Source: Mangrovimonas xylaniphaga (lineage in GTDB: Bacteria > Bacteroidota > Bacteroidia > Flavobacteriales > Flavobacteriaceae). Taken from it: 64,000 nt of DNA. Below, one piece after another: positions 47,259 through 53,665 of this stretch. Every line of letters begins with the position of its first letter. The first letter of the stretch is position 1. Under the pieces are notes generated by a model, which ran no database searches, was not told where the DNA came from, and was given only the letters and a program-made list of their open reading frames with translations. The translations under genes and the position numbers were made by a program. The DNA lies in contig NZ_LBIP01000013.1 in NCBI RefSeq assembly GCF_001280435.1, positions 1,054,001-1,118,000 on the forward strand, written 5' to 3'.

Positions 47259-47708
47259 TTACTTAATCATTTTTTTAACACCTGCCAACAACATAGATGC
47301 TGCTGCAGCGATAATTAGAATGTAGAACGCAATTAATCCAGCGCCCGCCATGTGCGACTCAGTTTCTGTAGCCACTTGGTTGTTGTATTTGTATACTGTA
47401 GTATCTCCTCCAGAAACGGCGTAAGCTACAATCAGTATAGCAGCAAAAAGTCCAACTCCTATCAAAGTTCCTTTAAGGGAAGCAGTGTGTGTTACTAAGT
47501 TTTTCAATACGAAGAACACTACAAACGCTAAGATAATCCCTAAAACAACGTAAGCAATATATGCGATAGGGTCAACAATTGCTGTATCTCCTTCCAAAGC
47601 AGCTGCCTTAATAGCATCATCTCCTTCACCTATAATACGGCCCAAGAAAATAACACCTAAAACGCTTAAGATAGCTACTAGTATTCTTAAAATTTTGTGT
47701 AAACCCAT
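47259..47708 (-). CDS. small multi-pass membrane protein of the TolQ-ExbD operon
   Basis: A 149-residue protein with four hydrophobic segments (about 7-25, 44-66, 76-95, 120-143). I recognise no functional family, but the gene sits between TolQ/ExbB (22-nt gap) and ExbD (2-nt gap), so it is translated with the proton channel. An accessory subunit of the TolQ-ExbD complex is the simplest idea (inference). There is no signal peptide or enzyme motif. Confidence 0.8.
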   Translation of the reverse strand: MGLHKILRILVAILSVLGVIFLGRIIGEGDDAIKAAALEGDTAIVDPIAYIAYVVLGIILAFVVFFVLKNLVTHTASLKGTLIGVGLFAAILIVAYAVSGGDTTVYKYNNQVATETESHMAGAGLIAFYILIIAAAASMLLAGVKKMIK

Positions 47709-47730
47709 AGTTAATAAAAATTATTGCGGA

Positions 47731-48510
47731 TTATTTTTTGTATCTGATCAACATATCCATTAAAGTAATAGATGCATCTTCCATATCGTTAACGATGCTA
47801 TCAATTTTAGCAATAATGTAGTTGTAGAAAATTTGAAGGATGATAGCTACGATAAGTCCAAATACCGTTGTTAAAAGTGCTACTTTAATACCTCCCGCTA
47901 CCAAAGATGGTTGCATATCACCAGCTGCTTCAATTTTATCGAATGCTTGAATCATCCCGATTACAGTTCCCATGAACCCTAACATCGGTGCCAAAGCGAT
48001 AAATAATGAAATCCAAGAAACGTTCTTCTCTAATTGTCCCATTTGAACACCACCGTAAGCTACTACAGCTTTTTCAGCAGCATCGATACCTTCATCGTGT
48101 CTATCCAAACCTTGGTAGAAGATAGAGGCAACAGGCCCTTTAGTGTTTCTACAAACTTCCTTAGCAGCTTCAATACCTCCAGATTGTAAAGCATCCTCTA
48201 CATTCTTGGTTAATTTTTTAGTATTCGTAGTAGATAAGTTCAAAAAGATAATTCTTTCGATTGCAATAGCCAATCCTAAGATCAAACAAAGCAATACAAT
48301 CCCCATAAATCCAGGACCACCTTCAATAAAACGCTTCTTAAGCTCTTGGTGGAATCCAAGAGTCTCTTCAGCAGGAGCAGCAGATTCGTCCTCTTGGGTT
48401 ACAGTGGCAACAGTTGCAGTAGCTGCGCTAGTAGTAGTGTATGCATTAGCATTAACAGTTCCGAAAGCCATGGTTCCTGCTATGGCTAGGATAGAAAATA
48501 GTCTTTTCAT
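47731..48510 (-). CDS. MotA/TolQ/ExbB proton channel protein
   Basis: A 259-residue ExbB/TolQ protein. Unlike the enterobacterial proteins it starts with a cleavable-looking signal (to about NANA, residue 22) and a 30-residue Thr/Ala/Glu-rich stretch before the first membrane segment (about 70-92). The channel-forming segments are near 165-190 (APMLGFMGTVIGMIQAF) and 205-230 (VALLTTVFGLIVAIILQ), with the usual conserved Thr and Gly. It heads the four-gene operon. The energised partner, perhaps the SusC-type receptors, is not shown by the sequence. Confidence 0.92.
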   Translation of the reverse strand: MKRLFSILAIAGTMAFGTVNANAYTTTSAATATVATVTQEDESAAPAEETLGFHQELKKRFIEGGPGFMGIVLLCLILGLAIAIERIIFLNLSTTNTKKLTKNVEDALQSGGIEAAKEVCRNTKGPVASIFYQGLDRHDEGIDAAEKAVVAYGGVQMGQLEKNVSWISLFIALAPMLGFMGTVIGMIQAFDKIEAAGDMQPSLVAGGIKVALLTTVFGLIVAIILQIFYNYIIAKIDSIVNDMEDASITLMDMLIRYKK

Positions 48511-48583
48511 TGTTCTTAATCTTAATTTTATTAGTTAAAGTGTTAAAGATATAAAAAATTTGTAATTAAAAATAAAATAAGAG

Positions 48584-48671
48584 CAGAGAGGAAGGGATTC
48601 GAACCCTCGATACGCTTTTGGCGTATACACACTTTCCAGGCGTGCGCCTTCGACCACTCGGCCACCTCTCT
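48584..48671 (-). tRNA. tRNA-Ser (anticodon GGA)
   Basis: An 88-nt class II tRNA. The acceptor stem AGAGAGG pairs with CCTCTCT, the discriminator is G, the D-arm contains GGCCGAGTGGTCGAAGG, and the anticodon loop reads CTGGAAA with anticodon GGA. The long variable arm folds TACGC/GCGTA, and the T-arm has GGGTTCGAATCCC. The CCA end is not encoded, as is common in this phylum. Confidence 0.95.
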
Positions 48672-48744
48672 GTTTATTGCTTTTTAATAAAGTTTAGCAA
48701 ATAACCAAAAAACTTTTGAAAGCTGAAAATTTTACGAGTTAATT

Positions 48745-49776
48745 TTAAGACAATTCTCCACGCAGTGCGGTTTCAAATATGGTTTTGAATGTTTTCACGG
48801 CAACTTTTTCACCCAGCAAATACATTAATTTGACAATGGCGGCCTCGGTAGTAATATCCTTACCTGAAATCACGCCAATATTCTGAAGATGAGAACTTGT
48901 TTCATACTGCCCCATAGCGACACTTCCTCCAGAACATTGCGTCACATTCACCACATGAACCCCATTTTTCACCAATTGTTTAATAAAATCCACAAACCAT
49001 GGCGCTGTTGTTGCATTTCCTGCCCCATAAGTTTCCAAAATCACACCTTTGATATTAGGGTTATGACTCATACACTCCAAAGTAGCCTTCGAAATTCCGG
49101 GGAACAACTTAATCAATGCTACATTAGTGTCGAAAGATTTGTGCACCACCAGTTTCTTTCTAGCATTTGGTTTAAACAAATAATCGTGATTGATTTTAAG
49201 GTGCACTCCAGATTCCGCCAAATGCGGATAATTCAAAGATTCAAATGCCTCAAAATGTTCTGCATTTATTTTTGTGGTACGGTTACCTCTATATAACTTG
49301 TATTCAAAATACAACCCTACTTCCCTTATGACAGGACGGTTTCTATGTTGCAAGGAAGCCATTTGAATAGAAGTGATCAAATTCTCCTTGGCGTCGGTTC
49401 TTAAATCCCCAATTGGCAATTGTGACCCAGTTAAAATAACAGGCTTCGCCAAATTCTCCAACATAAAGCTCAACGCCGAAGCAGTATAACTCATGGTATC
49501 ACTACCATGAAGTACCACAAATCCGTCAAACTCGTGATAATGGTCTTCAATAATCTCTGCCAATTGCACCCAATATTCGGGACTCATATTGGAAGAGTCG
49601 ATGGGTTCTTTAAAAGAGACCGTATTAATGTCACAATCCAAAAGTTTCAATTCGGGAATCTGTTTCAGTAGATTATTGAAGTCGAAAGCTTTTAATGCAC
49701 CGGTATTGGGATCCTTGATCATCCCTATGGTTCCTCCTGTATAAATCAAAAGAATATTTGGGTGGCCTTGTTCCAT
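48745..49776 (-). CDS. ansA: type I (cytoplasmic) L-asparaginase
   Basis: A 343-residue asparaginase without signal peptide, so the cytoplasmic type I. The active-site motifs are IYTGGTIGM (about 11-19, first catalytic Thr) and VVLHGSDTMSYTA (about 87-99, second Thr with Asp). It turns asparagine into aspartate and ammonia. It lies 1 nt after the TatD gene and is co-transcribed with it. The tRNA-Ser gene is just downstream. Confidence 0.94.
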   Translation of the reverse strand: MEQGHPNILLIYTGGTIGMIKDPNTGALKAFDFNNLLKQIPELKLLDCDINTVSFKEPIDSSNMSPEYWVQLAEIIEDHYHEFDGFVVLHGSDTMSYTASALSFMLENLAKPVILTGSQLPIGDLRTDAKENLITSIQMASLQHRNRPVIREVGLYFEYKLYRGNRTTKINAEHFEAFESLNYPHLAESGVHLKINHDYLFKPNARKKLVVHKSFDTNVALIKLFPGISKATLECMSHNPNIKGVILETYGAGNATTAPWFVDFIKQLVKNGVHVVNVTQCSGGSVAMGQYETSSHLQNIGVISGKDITTEAAIVKLMYLLGEKVAVKTFKTIFETALRGELS

Positions 49777-49777
49777 A

Positions 49778-50545
49778 TTATATACTAAAAATGTCTTTTG
49801 AATTTTGCGTGGTGATGTTTGCTATTTCTTCCTGAGTAACACCATAAAGTTCCGATAGTTTTTCTACCACTTTAATTATATAGGCACTTTCATTACGTTT
49901 ACCTCGGAAAGGTTTCGGGGCCAAATATGGCGAATCTGTTTCCAAAACAATATGTTTCAAATCTATTTCGGAAATAAATTTATCCAATCCTCCATTTTTA
50001 AAAGTGACTACACCACCAATTCCCAATTTCATATTAAAACCAATAGCCCTTTGTGCTTGTTCCAAATTTCCGGTAAAGCAATGGAATATCCCAAAGAGAC
50101 CTTCTCCTCTTTCTGTTTCCAACACTTCAAAAATCTCATCAAAAGCATCCCTGCAATGAATGACGATAGGCAGTTGGTACTTTTTGGCCAATTGAATTTG
50201 ATGACGAAACGCTTCCTTTTGAATTTCAAGCGTGGAGGTATCCCAATACAAATCGATACCAATTTCCCCAATACCGCAAAACGAACGTTTAGCCAGAAGC
50301 TCTTCCACGTGGGCCAACTCCTCTTTGTAATTCTCCTTCACCGAAGTTGGATGCAATCCTGCCATTAAATAAACATAATCAGGAAACTTAGCTTCAAGAT
50401 CCAACATAGCCTCTGTATACGAAGAATCAATGGCGGGAATAAAGAATCTCGACACACCAGTTTCTAGTGCTCTAATCATCATTTCTGCCCTGTCTTCATC
50501 AAAAGCCTCACTATATAAATGGGTATGGGTATCTGTTATCATCAT
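49778..50545 (-). CDS. TatD-family metal-dependent DNase
   Basis: A 255-residue TIM-barrel hydrolase. Metal-binding motifs are ITDTHTHLY at the start, CGIGEIGIDLYW near 92-103, VIHCRDAFDE near 127-136, HCFTG near 152-156 and ETDSPYLAPKP near 200-210. TatD enzymes are 3'-5' DNases in DNA quality control. The start may be either of two adjacent Met codons. It is co-transcribed with the asparaginase gene and diverges from the retropepsin-like gene across 51 bp. Confidence 0.93.
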   Translation of the reverse strand: MMITDTHTHLYSEAFDEDRAEMMIRALETGVSRFFIPAIDSSYTEAMLDLEAKFPDYVYLMAGLHPTSVKENYKEELAHVEELLAKRSFCGIGEIGIDLYWDTSTLEIQKEAFRHQIQLAKKYQLPIVIHCRDAFDEIFEVLETERGEGLFGIFHCFTGNLEQAQRAIGFNMKLGIGGVVTFKNGGLDKFISEIDLKHIVLETDSPYLAPKPFRGKRNESAYIIKVVEKLSELYGVTQEEIANITTQNSKDIFSI

Positions 50546-50596
50546 GCTGCAAAAATATATGTTTTACATCATTATCTTTGCACCAAAGAGATACTA

Positions 50597-51040
50597 ATGG
50601 AAAGATTACAGGATTTTTTACTGGAAAAAGGATACACCAAAATTAAATTACACTTAACGCATACCAACCATTTTGAAATAAAAGCCACTATTAATGGTGT
50701 TAAAGGATTGTTTATTTTGGATACCGGCGCTTCCAGTACCTGTGTAGGCTTTGACACGGTTGAACGCTTCAATTTAAAAGTAAAGGATTCTGAAATCAAA
50801 GCGGCTGGAGCAGGTGCGGTAGACATGCTCACGCAGATTTCCAAAAAGAATAAAATGAAAATAGGCAAATGGAAAAAAGATAAAGTGCCAATCATTCTAT
50901 TCAACCTCACCCATGTCAACACGGCCTTGACCAGTCACAATTCAAAACCAGTAGACGGCATCATTGGTGCGGATATTCTAAAAAAAGGAAAAGCCATTAT
51001 TGATTATGAAAAAAAATATCTCTATTTAAAATTGCCATAG
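50597..51040 (+). CDS. small retropepsin-like aspartic protease
   Basis: A 147-residue protein with one retroviral-type aspartic protease domain: the catalytic ILDTGASSTCVGF (Asp42) and, near the end, IIGADILKKGKAIIDY. A single Asp-Thr-Gly per chain means it must dimerise to work. I start at 50597 (MERLQDFL); an in-frame start at 50519 would run back through the TatD start and is unlikely. No signal peptide is seen, so it may be cytoplasmic. Target unknown. Its -7 element TATCTTTG lies at 50573-50580. Confidence 0.8.
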   Translation: MERLQDFLLEKGYTKIKLHLTHTNHFEIKATINGVKGLFILDTGASSTCVGFDTVERFNLKVKDSEIKAAGAGAVDMLTQISKKNKMKIGKWKKDKVPIILFNLTHVNTALTSHNSKPVDGIIGADILKKGKAIIDYEKKYLYLKLP

Positions 51041-51105
51041 CTCCAATAGTTTTTAAGGTTTTTAAAAAACTTGTATCTTTATACCTATCCCTTTTTACTA
51101 AACCA

Positions 51106-51729
51106 ATGAAAGCTTCAATAATTACAGCCGACGACCATCCGTTAATCCTCAAAGGCCTTAATGACTTTTTAACTGAAAAAAAATACAACATTATTGGCAG
51201 TGCCACAGATGGGGAAAAAGCTTTTCGTTTAATTACCGAACTTAATCCACAAATTGCAATCCTAGACATACAAATGCCAGGCTTAACAGGACTAGAAATT
51301 GCAGCCAAGTGCAAAGAAACCAGTCTTCCCACAAAAATCATCTTAATTACTTTTGAAAAAGATATGGCTATCTACAAAAAAGCGAAGAACCTAAACATTT
51401 ATGGTTACGTGCTAAAAGAACTTGCCTTGGAAGAAATAGAAAATTGCATAACATCTGTTAAAAAAGGAAAATCATACTTCAGTCCAGAACTTATTTCTCA
51501 TTTAGAAGAAACTGTTCCGAAAGAACTGTTTACCCTAACTCCAACCGAAAAAGAAGTACTCAAGCAAATAGCCCTGAACAAAACAGCCAAGGAGATTGGT
51601 GAAGTACTTTTCAGCTCAAGCAGGACTATTGAAAAACATAAAAGTCATATAATTCAGAAACTGAACTTGGAGTCTAAACCTCGAAGCCTTTTTCTTTTTG
51701 CAAAGGAGCACGAATCATTTCTATCCTAA
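51106..51729 (+). CDS. NarL/FixJ-type (LuxR-HTH) response regulator, solo
   Basis: A 207-residue regulator with a receiver domain (about 5-120; DDHPLILKGL at the start, Asp54 in AILDIQMPGLTG, and KELALEE at the end) and a LuxR-type helix-turn-helix (about 140-195; LTPTEKEVLKQIALNKTAKEIG and SSSRTIEKHKSHII). No histidine kinase gene is adjacent. One nt after its stop lies a 7-2-7 palindrome, the spacing NarL-type dimers bind, and another follows 350 nt on; both head small-peptide cassettes. The regulator most likely controls these two cassettes (inference). Confidence 0.92.
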   Translation: MKASIITADDHPLILKGLNDFLTEKKYNIIGSATDGEKAFRLITELNPQIAILDIQMPGLTGLEIAAKCKETSLPTKIILITFEKDMAIYKKAKNLNIYGYVLKELALEEIENCITSVKKGKSYFSPELISHLEETVPKELFTLTPTEKEVLKQIALNKTAKEIGEVLFSSSRTIEKHKSHIIQKLNLESKPRSLFLFAKEHESFLS

Positions 51730-51749
51730 AATACGTAGTTCTACGTATT
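51730..51749. promoter_or_regulatory. palindromic operator A (TACGTAG-TT-CTACGTA)
   Basis: A perfect inverted repeat of nine bases around a central TT, beginning 1 nt after the response regulator stop. Seven-base half sites with a two-base centre are the classic NarL-type arrangement. A -7-like TACATTTT lies at 51759-51766, so the palindrome would cover about -33 and could act as a class II activator site replacing the missing TTTG. Confidence 0.7.
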
Positions 51750-51799
51750 GTTTTACATTACATTTTTAAAGACTTTTACGGAGCTATTAATCAATTTAT

Positions 51800-51845
51800 T
51801 TAGGAAGTCATAAAACCTTGATTGAGTTCAAGGTTTTATTCCTAA
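51800..51845 (+). ncRNA. structured 5' leader of cassette A
   Basis: An inner hairpin ATAAAACCTTGA (51810-51821) with TCAAGGTTTTAT (51828-51839) is 12 bp and perfect, with a 6-nt loop; an outer stem TTAGGAA (51800-51806) pairs with TTCCTAA (51839-51845). It ends 32 nt before the peptide ATG. There is no T-run after it, so it is not a terminator. The pair is matched with different bases in cassette B. Confidence 0.6.
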
Positions 51846-51877
51846 TAATTTCCTTTTAGGAATAAACACCTGTAAAA

Positions 51878-51979
51878 ATGAAATCAAAATTCACCTTTGT
51901 TAACCTTGCGTTAATCATTGCCCTAATTTTGAGCTCTGTCTTGATTATTTCTATGAACATCTTTGTATGTTTTCATTGA
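51878..51979 (+). CDS. 33-residue membrane peptide A
   Basis: A 34-codon ORF starting MKSKFTFVNLAL and ending IISMNIFVCFH. The first residues are basic and about 9-30 form one hydrophobic helix, so the product should be a small single-pass membrane peptide. Its ungapped alignment with peptide B has about 11 identical positions of 33, mostly in the C-terminal half (LII..NI.V.F). Equal length in two diverged copies is the main argument for translation. No known family recognised; a non-coding small RNA remains possible. Confidence 0.5.
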   Translation: MKSKFTFVNLALIIALILSSVLIISMNIFVCFH

Positions 51980-52041
51980 ACTTAACCTAACGTTCATCAA
52001 TCAAAAAATAATCAAATCAACCAAAAACCAAACCAACCCAG

Positions 52042-52072
52042 AAAAGCGCAAATGTAAAGTTTGCGCTTTTTT
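52042..52072 (+). terminator. intrinsic terminator of cassette A
   Basis: AAAAGCGCAAA (52042-52052) pairs with TTTGCGCTTTT (52060-52070) around TGTAAAG, and a T-run follows. It ends cassette A ten nt before the palindrome of cassette B. Confidence 0.9.
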
Positions 52073-52081
52073 AGTTCAAAA

Positions 52082-52101
52082 AATACGTAGAACTACGTAT
52101 T
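52082..52101. promoter_or_regulatory. palindromic operator B (TACGTAG-AA-CTACGTA)
   Basis: The same nine-base inverted repeat as operator A, with AA at its centre; as a whole it is the reverse complement of operator A. It stands 34 nt before the conserved GCTATTAAT, just as in cassette A. A -7-like TAGATAAT lies at 52112-52119. Confidence 0.7.
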
Positions 52102-52149
52102 GTTTCGCATCTAGATAATGGCGAAATTTACATTGCTATTAATTAGTTC

Positions 52150-52214
52150 TTAGGGAGAATTATAAAAGCTCTGGGTTTATTGTTGACTCGGAGCTTTTAT
52201 TTCACCACTCCTAA
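52150..52214 (+). ncRNA. structured 5' leader of cassette B
   Basis: The inner hairpin ATAAAAGCTC (52162-52171) with GAGCTTTTAT (52191-52200) extends by further G-U and G-C pairs to a 7-nt loop; the outer TTAGG (52150-52154) pairs with CCTAA (52210-52214). Compared with cassette A, paired bases change together (CCTTGA/TCAAGG against GCTC/GAGC), which points to selection on structure. It ends 26 nt before the peptide ATG. Confidence 0.6.
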
Positions 52215-52240
52215 CAAGTAATGATTTAAACATTGTCCCA

Positions 52241-52342
52241 ATGAAAAATTCTTATGAACACCAACATAAAATTGTGGTCATTAGCTTAGTTAGCTGTGCC
52301 ATTTTAATAATAATCATAAATATTCTTGTTAATTTTTTTTAG
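52241..52342 (+). CDS. 33-residue membrane peptide B
   Basis: A 34-codon ORF starting MKNSYEHQHKIVVIS and ending IIIINILVNFF. Residues about 11-31 are one strongly hydrophobic helix; the N-terminus is polar and His-rich. Same length as peptide A and same MK start and NI.V.F end, so the two are paralogues. A role as a small membrane regulator or toxin-like peptide is open; nothing in the sequence decides it. Confidence 0.5.
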   Translation: MKNSYEHQHKIVVISLVSCAILIIIINILVNFF

Positions 52343-52370
52343 TTATTAGTTAGTTATTTATTTATCAAGA

Positions 52371-52402
52371 AAAAAAGGCGCCATTTTCAATGGCGCCTTT
52401 TT
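52371..52402. terminator. bidirectional terminator between cassette B and odhB
   Basis: GGCGCCATT (52377-52385) pairs with AATGGCGCC (52389-52397) around TTC, with an A-run before and T-run after. It can end both cassette B (plus) and the sucA-odhB operon (minus). Confidence 0.92.
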
Positions 52403-52422
52403 AAATATTATCAGGAATGTTT

Positions 52423-53637
52423 TTAAAGCTCTAAAGCCTTTTTAACATCATTGTTCATTAACAATTCAGTTGGGTTTTCAAGTGCTTCTTTAATGGCTAC
52501 CAAGAACCCTACAGACTCTCTTCCGTCAATAATTCTGTGATCATAAGACAATGCCAAATACATCATTGGGTGAATTTCAACCTTACCATTTACAGCAATA
52601 GGACGCTCGATAATATTGTGCATTCCTAAAATTCCACTTTGTGGAGGGTTGATAATTGGCGTAGACAACATACTACCAAATACACCTCCATTGGAAATTG
52701 TAAAGGTACCCCCTGTCATTTCATCTACGGTAATTTGTCCGTCACGAGCACGTAAAGCCAAACGTTTTACTTCCGCTTCCACACCTCTAAAGGTTAGGTT
52801 TTCCGCATTGCGAATTACAGGAACCATCAATCCTTTGGGTCCAGATACAGCGATACTGATATCACAGAAGTCGTAAGTGATCATTTCCTTACCATCAATC
52901 ATCGAGTTCACTGCAGGAAACTCTTTTAAAGCTCTTACAGTTGCCAAAGTAAAGAAACTCATGAAACCTAAACCAACACCGTGCTTAGCTTTAAACTCCT
53001 CTTTATATTGGTTACGCAATTCAAAAATTGGCGTCATGTTCACCTCGTTAAAAGTGGTCAACATCGCGGTTTCGTTTTTAGCAGACACTAAGCGCTCTGC
53101 TACTTTACGACGCAACATAGACAATTTAGAACGAGTCTCTCCTCTACTTCCTCCTGTTGGTGTTCCCATAGAAGGTTTAGCATTCACAGCATCTTCTTTA
53201 GTTACGCGACCATCTTTTCCTGTACCGGCAACTTCAGAGGCTTCCATTCCTTTTTCTGCTAAGATTTTCTTAGCCGCTGGACTTGCAGAACCCGTTGCAT
53301 AGGTTTTGGTTTCAGGAGCTGCAACTGGTTTTGGAGCCTCTTGCTTCGGCGTTTCTTCCTTTACAGCTTCTTTTGCTGGTGCGTCACCTTCCGGCTTTGC
53401 CGCACTGGTATCTATTAAACAAACCACTTCACCTACAGCAACAGCATCACCTTCTTCCGCCTTTAGCGTGATAATTCCGCTGGCTTCAGCTGGAAGTTCC
53501 AAGGTTGCTTTATCACTATCAACCTCAGCGATGGCTTGGTCTTTTTCAACATAATCTCCATCTGCAACTAACCATTCTGCAATTTCTACTTCCGTGATGG
53601 ATTCCCCTGGTGAAGGGACTTTCATTTCTAAAATCAT
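52423..53637 (-). CDS. odhB: 2-oxoglutarate dehydrogenase E2 (dihydrolipoamide succinyltransferase)
   Basis: A 404-residue E2 subunit. One lipoyl domain (1-75) carries the lipoylated Lys43 in [10 protein letters not shown]; an Ala/Pro/Glu-rich linker (about 80-110) leads to the E1/E3-binding domain (about 120-155, [27 protein letters not shown]-type); the catalytic domain (about 175-404) ends with [14 protein letters not shown], containing the active His. It transfers succinyl groups to CoA in the citric acid cycle. It lies 28 nt after sucA. Confidence 0.96.
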   Translation of the reverse strand: MILEMKVPSPGESITEVEIAEWLVADGDYVEKDQAIAEVDSDKATLELPAEASGIITLKAEEGDAVAVGEVVCLIDTSAAKPEGDAPAKEAVKEETPKQEAPKPVAAPETKTYATGSASPAAKKILAEKGMEASEVAGTGKDGRVTKEDAVNAKPSMGTPTGGSRGETRSKLSMLRRKVAERLVSAKNETAMLTTFNEVNMTPIFELRNQYKEEFKAKHGVGLGFMSFFTLATVRALKEFPAVNSMIDGKEMITYDFCDISIAVSGPKGLMVPVIRNAENLTFRGVEAEVKRLALRARDGQITVDEMTGGTFTISNGGVFGSMLSTPIINPPQSGILGMHNIIERPIAVNGKVEIHPMMYLALSYDHRIIDGRESVGFLVAIKEALENPTELLMNNDVKKALEL

Positions 53638-53665
53638 TGTGTTATAATTTTATCGTTGGATTTTA

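Larger units (their letters stand above)
51730..52402 (+). repeat. two tandem diverged small-transcript cassettes
   Basis: Unit A (51730-52072) and unit B (52082-52402) share one layout: palindrome AATACGTAG-NN-CTACGTATT; TGTTT; exactly 34 nt from the palindrome's last TATT repeat to GCTATTAAT; TTAGG-...-CCTAA outer stem around an ATAAAA-.../...-TTTTAT hairpin; a 34-codon ORF; and an intrinsic terminator. Apart from these blocks the units are diverged, so shared features are likely under selection. They lie directly behind the LuxR-type response regulator gene. This is a gene duplication of a complete transcription unit. Confidence 0.7.
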
